This document shows, in pieces, positions 63,613 to 64,000 of a DNA stretch of 64,000 nt (position 1 is its first letter; every line of letters starts with the position of its first letter). The stretch lies in contig JBCAYL010000002.1 of NCBI GenBank assembly GCA_038533575.1, positions 62,001-126,000 of the forward strand, given 5' to 3'. Made by a program: the position numbers and the translations under genes. A model generated the notes under the pieces. That model did no database searches. It was not told where the DNA came from and saw only the letters and a list, made by a program, of their open reading frames with translations. The stretch is from Pseudomonadota bacterium. GTDB lineage: Bacteria > Pseudomonadota > Alphaproteobacteria > Rhodobacterales > Rhodobacteraceae.

Positions 63613-64000
63613 GGGCCACGCGCCCGGCCTCCGTGAGCGCGTAGATTTCCCGACCTTCGCAGGCCACGGGTACGAGCGGGCGCCCGAACGCGGCGCCGCT
63701 GTCTATGGCGACCCTGTTCCGGAAATGGGTGGGGGTCTCGACGGGTGTATGGCCATGAACGACGAGGTGAGGATGGACCGTCTCGTCATCGAGAAAACCG
63801 TCGCGGATCCAGACGAGATCGTTCTCTGCCTGCTCGGCGAGCGGGACCCCAGGCCGGATGCCCGCGTGGACAAAGAGGAGCGGCCCTGCCTCGTGAAACA
63901 GCGGGAGGCCCCTCAGAAACGCGATGTGATCCTGTGGCACGTGCTTGCGCGCCCGCGCCGCGAGATCACCGAGCCGGATGCGCTCGGGCACGTCCACACC
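63587..64000 (-). CDS. Serine/threonine-type metallophosphatase (N-terminus beyond window)
   Basis: Incomplete: only the C-terminal 137 residues are inside the window. It has FVHAGIRPGVPLAEQ and HLVVHGHTPVETPTH, the metal-binding His blocks of the PP2A-like/ApaH-like metallophosphoesterase superfamily, and the end RVAIDSGAAFGRPLV fits bacterial protein phosphatases of this type. The N-terminal metal residues (GDxHG, GDxxDRG) would lie past base 64000. The substrate is unknown. Confidence 0.85.
   Translation of the reverse strand, partial: GVDVPERIRLGDLAARARKHVPQDHIAFLRGLPLFHEAGPLLFVHAGIRPGVPLAEQAENDLVWIRDGFLDDETVHPHLVVHGHTPVETPTHFRNRVAIDSGAAFGRPLVPVACEGREIYALTEAGRVALTARGSPA

Overview
This window looks like chromosomal DNA of an alphaproteobacterium of the order Rhodobacterales (Roseobacter/Rhodobacter group). 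The evidence is high G+C, the regB / senC-regA redox-control locus, a PAS protein in the divL-tsaE position, HemY with a C-terminal zinc ribbon next to a mitofilin-like protein, and the replication cluster rpsT-dnaA-dnaN-recF-gyrB. No phage, transposase, integron, CRISPR array or rRNA operon was seen. One tRNA (Thr, CGT) is present.

Layout. 1-2.9 kb: an AmgK-like sugar kinase (cut by the window edge), tsaE and a kinase-less DivL-like PAS protein with a TTAA-N7-TTAA (CtrA-type) site upstream. 3-5.8 kb: regB divergent from senC-regA. 5.8-9.7 kb: a sugar-acid catabolic group (2-hydroxyacid dehydrogenase, IlvD/Edd dehydratase, DenD-like dehydrogenase) lying between regA and ahcY. 10.9-14.5 kb: ahcY and a frameshifted acetolactate-synthase-like gene. 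15-21.5 kb: EVE/YciI/gpsA/tsaD, then hemD-mitofilin-hemY and tRNA-Thr. 21.5-27 kb: kynU-BKACE and a ubiE-ubiB-glycosyltransferase set. 27-37.2 kb: mutM, an enoyl-CoA hydratase, rpsT, dnaA, dnaN, recF, a LysE exporter and gyrB. 37-49.8 kb: metabolic and stress genes, including trhO, pncA, pncB, a kinase/phospho-lyase pair, arfB, a lyxose isomerase with an aldo/keto reductase, and a lactonase-like protein. 49.8-54.9 kb: an SDR, a tiny transcription unit with an exceptional Shine-Dalgarno sequence, yhhQ, mepA, an MFS protein, a thioesterase and yggT. 55-64 kb: recQ, yaaA, a thiolase, kbl-tdh, a chain of overlapping mini-genes leading into fumarylacetoacetase, and the C-terminal part of a metallophosphatase cut by the window edge.

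Functional themes are redox and cell-cycle signalling (RegBA, SenC, DivL-like), respiration and cofactors (UbiE, UbiB, HemD, HemY), replication and repair, the SAM cycle (AhcY), amino-acid catabolism (KynU, Kbl-Tdh, FahA), sugar-acid use and NAD salvage. Many neighbours share 1-4 nt stop/start overlaps, which implies translational coupling.

The items most worth a second look are: the mini-unit at 50.54-50.78 kb, whose Shine-Dalgarno matches the complement of the 16S 3' tail over 16 nt; the CtrA-type site in front of the DivL-like gene; the frameshifted ALS-like gene; the predicted amine-kinase/phospho-lyase pair; the overlapping mini-genes before fahA; a threonine dehydrogenase lacking its structural-zinc cysteines; and a 26-nt perfect palindrome between ubiE and ubiB. 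All functions are read from sequence motifs and remembered family features; no database search was run.
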